From contig JSYX01000238.1 of assembly GCA_000787465.1 (NCBI GenBank), forward strand, positions 1-48,344: 48,344 bases of DNA. Direction: 5' to 3'. The stretch comes from Thermomucor indicae-seudaticae. Its lineage: Eukaryota > Mucoromycota > Mucoromycetes > Mucorales > Lichtheimiaceae. Below, piece by piece: positions 48,061 through 48,344 of the stretch. Positions within the stretch are counted from its first letter, which is position 1. The number at the start of each line of letters is the position of its first letter. The translations under genes and the position numbers were made by a program. The notes under the pieces are model-generated. The model was not told the DNA's origin. It saw only the letters and a list, made by a program, of their open reading frames with translations, and made no database searches.

Positions 48061-48344
48061 TGCGTTAAAAGTCTTGCCGGAAAGGTTAGGAATGACGGAT
48101 TAGATATTTCATCACAATCTCGCTAGACGGATTCTTGCATCCGGGACAGACAGAACATGACAGCGTGAATATCCTCTGCTTAAATATCTGGCTTGGCTGA
48201 TTTGTGCTTTGGTAGCAAGCCCACGGAGATACACTGGCGGGCAAAAAGTTTGCATACGGTTTTGATTGTCCGATGTATGAGATAAAACAAAGTGGTGTTA
48301 GTGATCAGGTTGCATGAATTTCTATGTAGGACTTACGGATCACT

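Overview
This window looks like nuclear DNA of a filamentous fungus, most probably an early-diverging Mucoromycota species of Lichtheimia or Absidia type. The genes are protein-coding, closely packed and interrupted by many short introns of about 45-70 nt with GT-AG ends and CTAAC/CTGAC-like branch sites. Gene ends often converge within 40-130 bp. The products are core eukaryotic and fungal: succinate dehydrogenase flavoprotein, GINS Psf2, Ypp1/TTC7, Erg3, Hpm1, mitochondrial bL27 and a Hsl1/Gin4-type kinase. The taxonomic placement is inference from gene style, not from a marker gene.

Left part (1-7.5 kb): a gene graveyard. Two diverged copies of one unrecognised acidic protein gene (about 1.03-1.83 kb and 2.35-3.49 kb) are followed by a region with an internal tandem duplication (4.2-4.8 kb). 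This runs into a heavily decayed RecQ/BLM-Sgs1 helicase (about 5.43-6.56 kb), with recognisable motifs scattered over frames and a ruined Walker A motif.

Middle part (7.5-20.6 kb): intact genes. Ypp1/TTC7 (+) converges on the replication protein Psf2 (-). A peroxisomal PMP47/ANT1-like carrier (-), a forkhead factor (-) and an AP-1-type bZIP factor (-) follow. The bZIP gene is divergent from a secreted multicopper oxidase (+), which converges on SDH1 (-).

21-31 kb: a small Mediator-like protein, two zinc-independent MDR oxidoreductases in tandem with the 3' remnant of a third, METTL18/Hpm1 and a YbaK-type deacylase sharing a promoter of about 75 bp, and the ergosterol enzyme Erg3.

31-48 kb: a MOSC (mARC-like) protein, a secreted GH36 alpha-galactosidase, the morphogenesis kinase, and a multi-exon gene whose N-terminal half resembles the OB fold of the shelterin subunit TPP1/Tpz1 (the most interesting candidate here). 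Then come an unknown coiled-coil protein, a membrane-anchored stand-alone GT5 glucan-synthase-like enzyme, a UPF0658-like Golgi membrane protein, mitochondrial bL27 and the tail of an unrecognised gene at the right edge.

There is no operon logic. Functional links are loose, such as membrane and wall biogenesis (Ypp1, Erg3, GT5, kinase) and translation (Hpm1, YbaK, bL27). Exon boundaries were placed by eye and by reading-frame continuity. They are firm where stated and approximate elsewhere.
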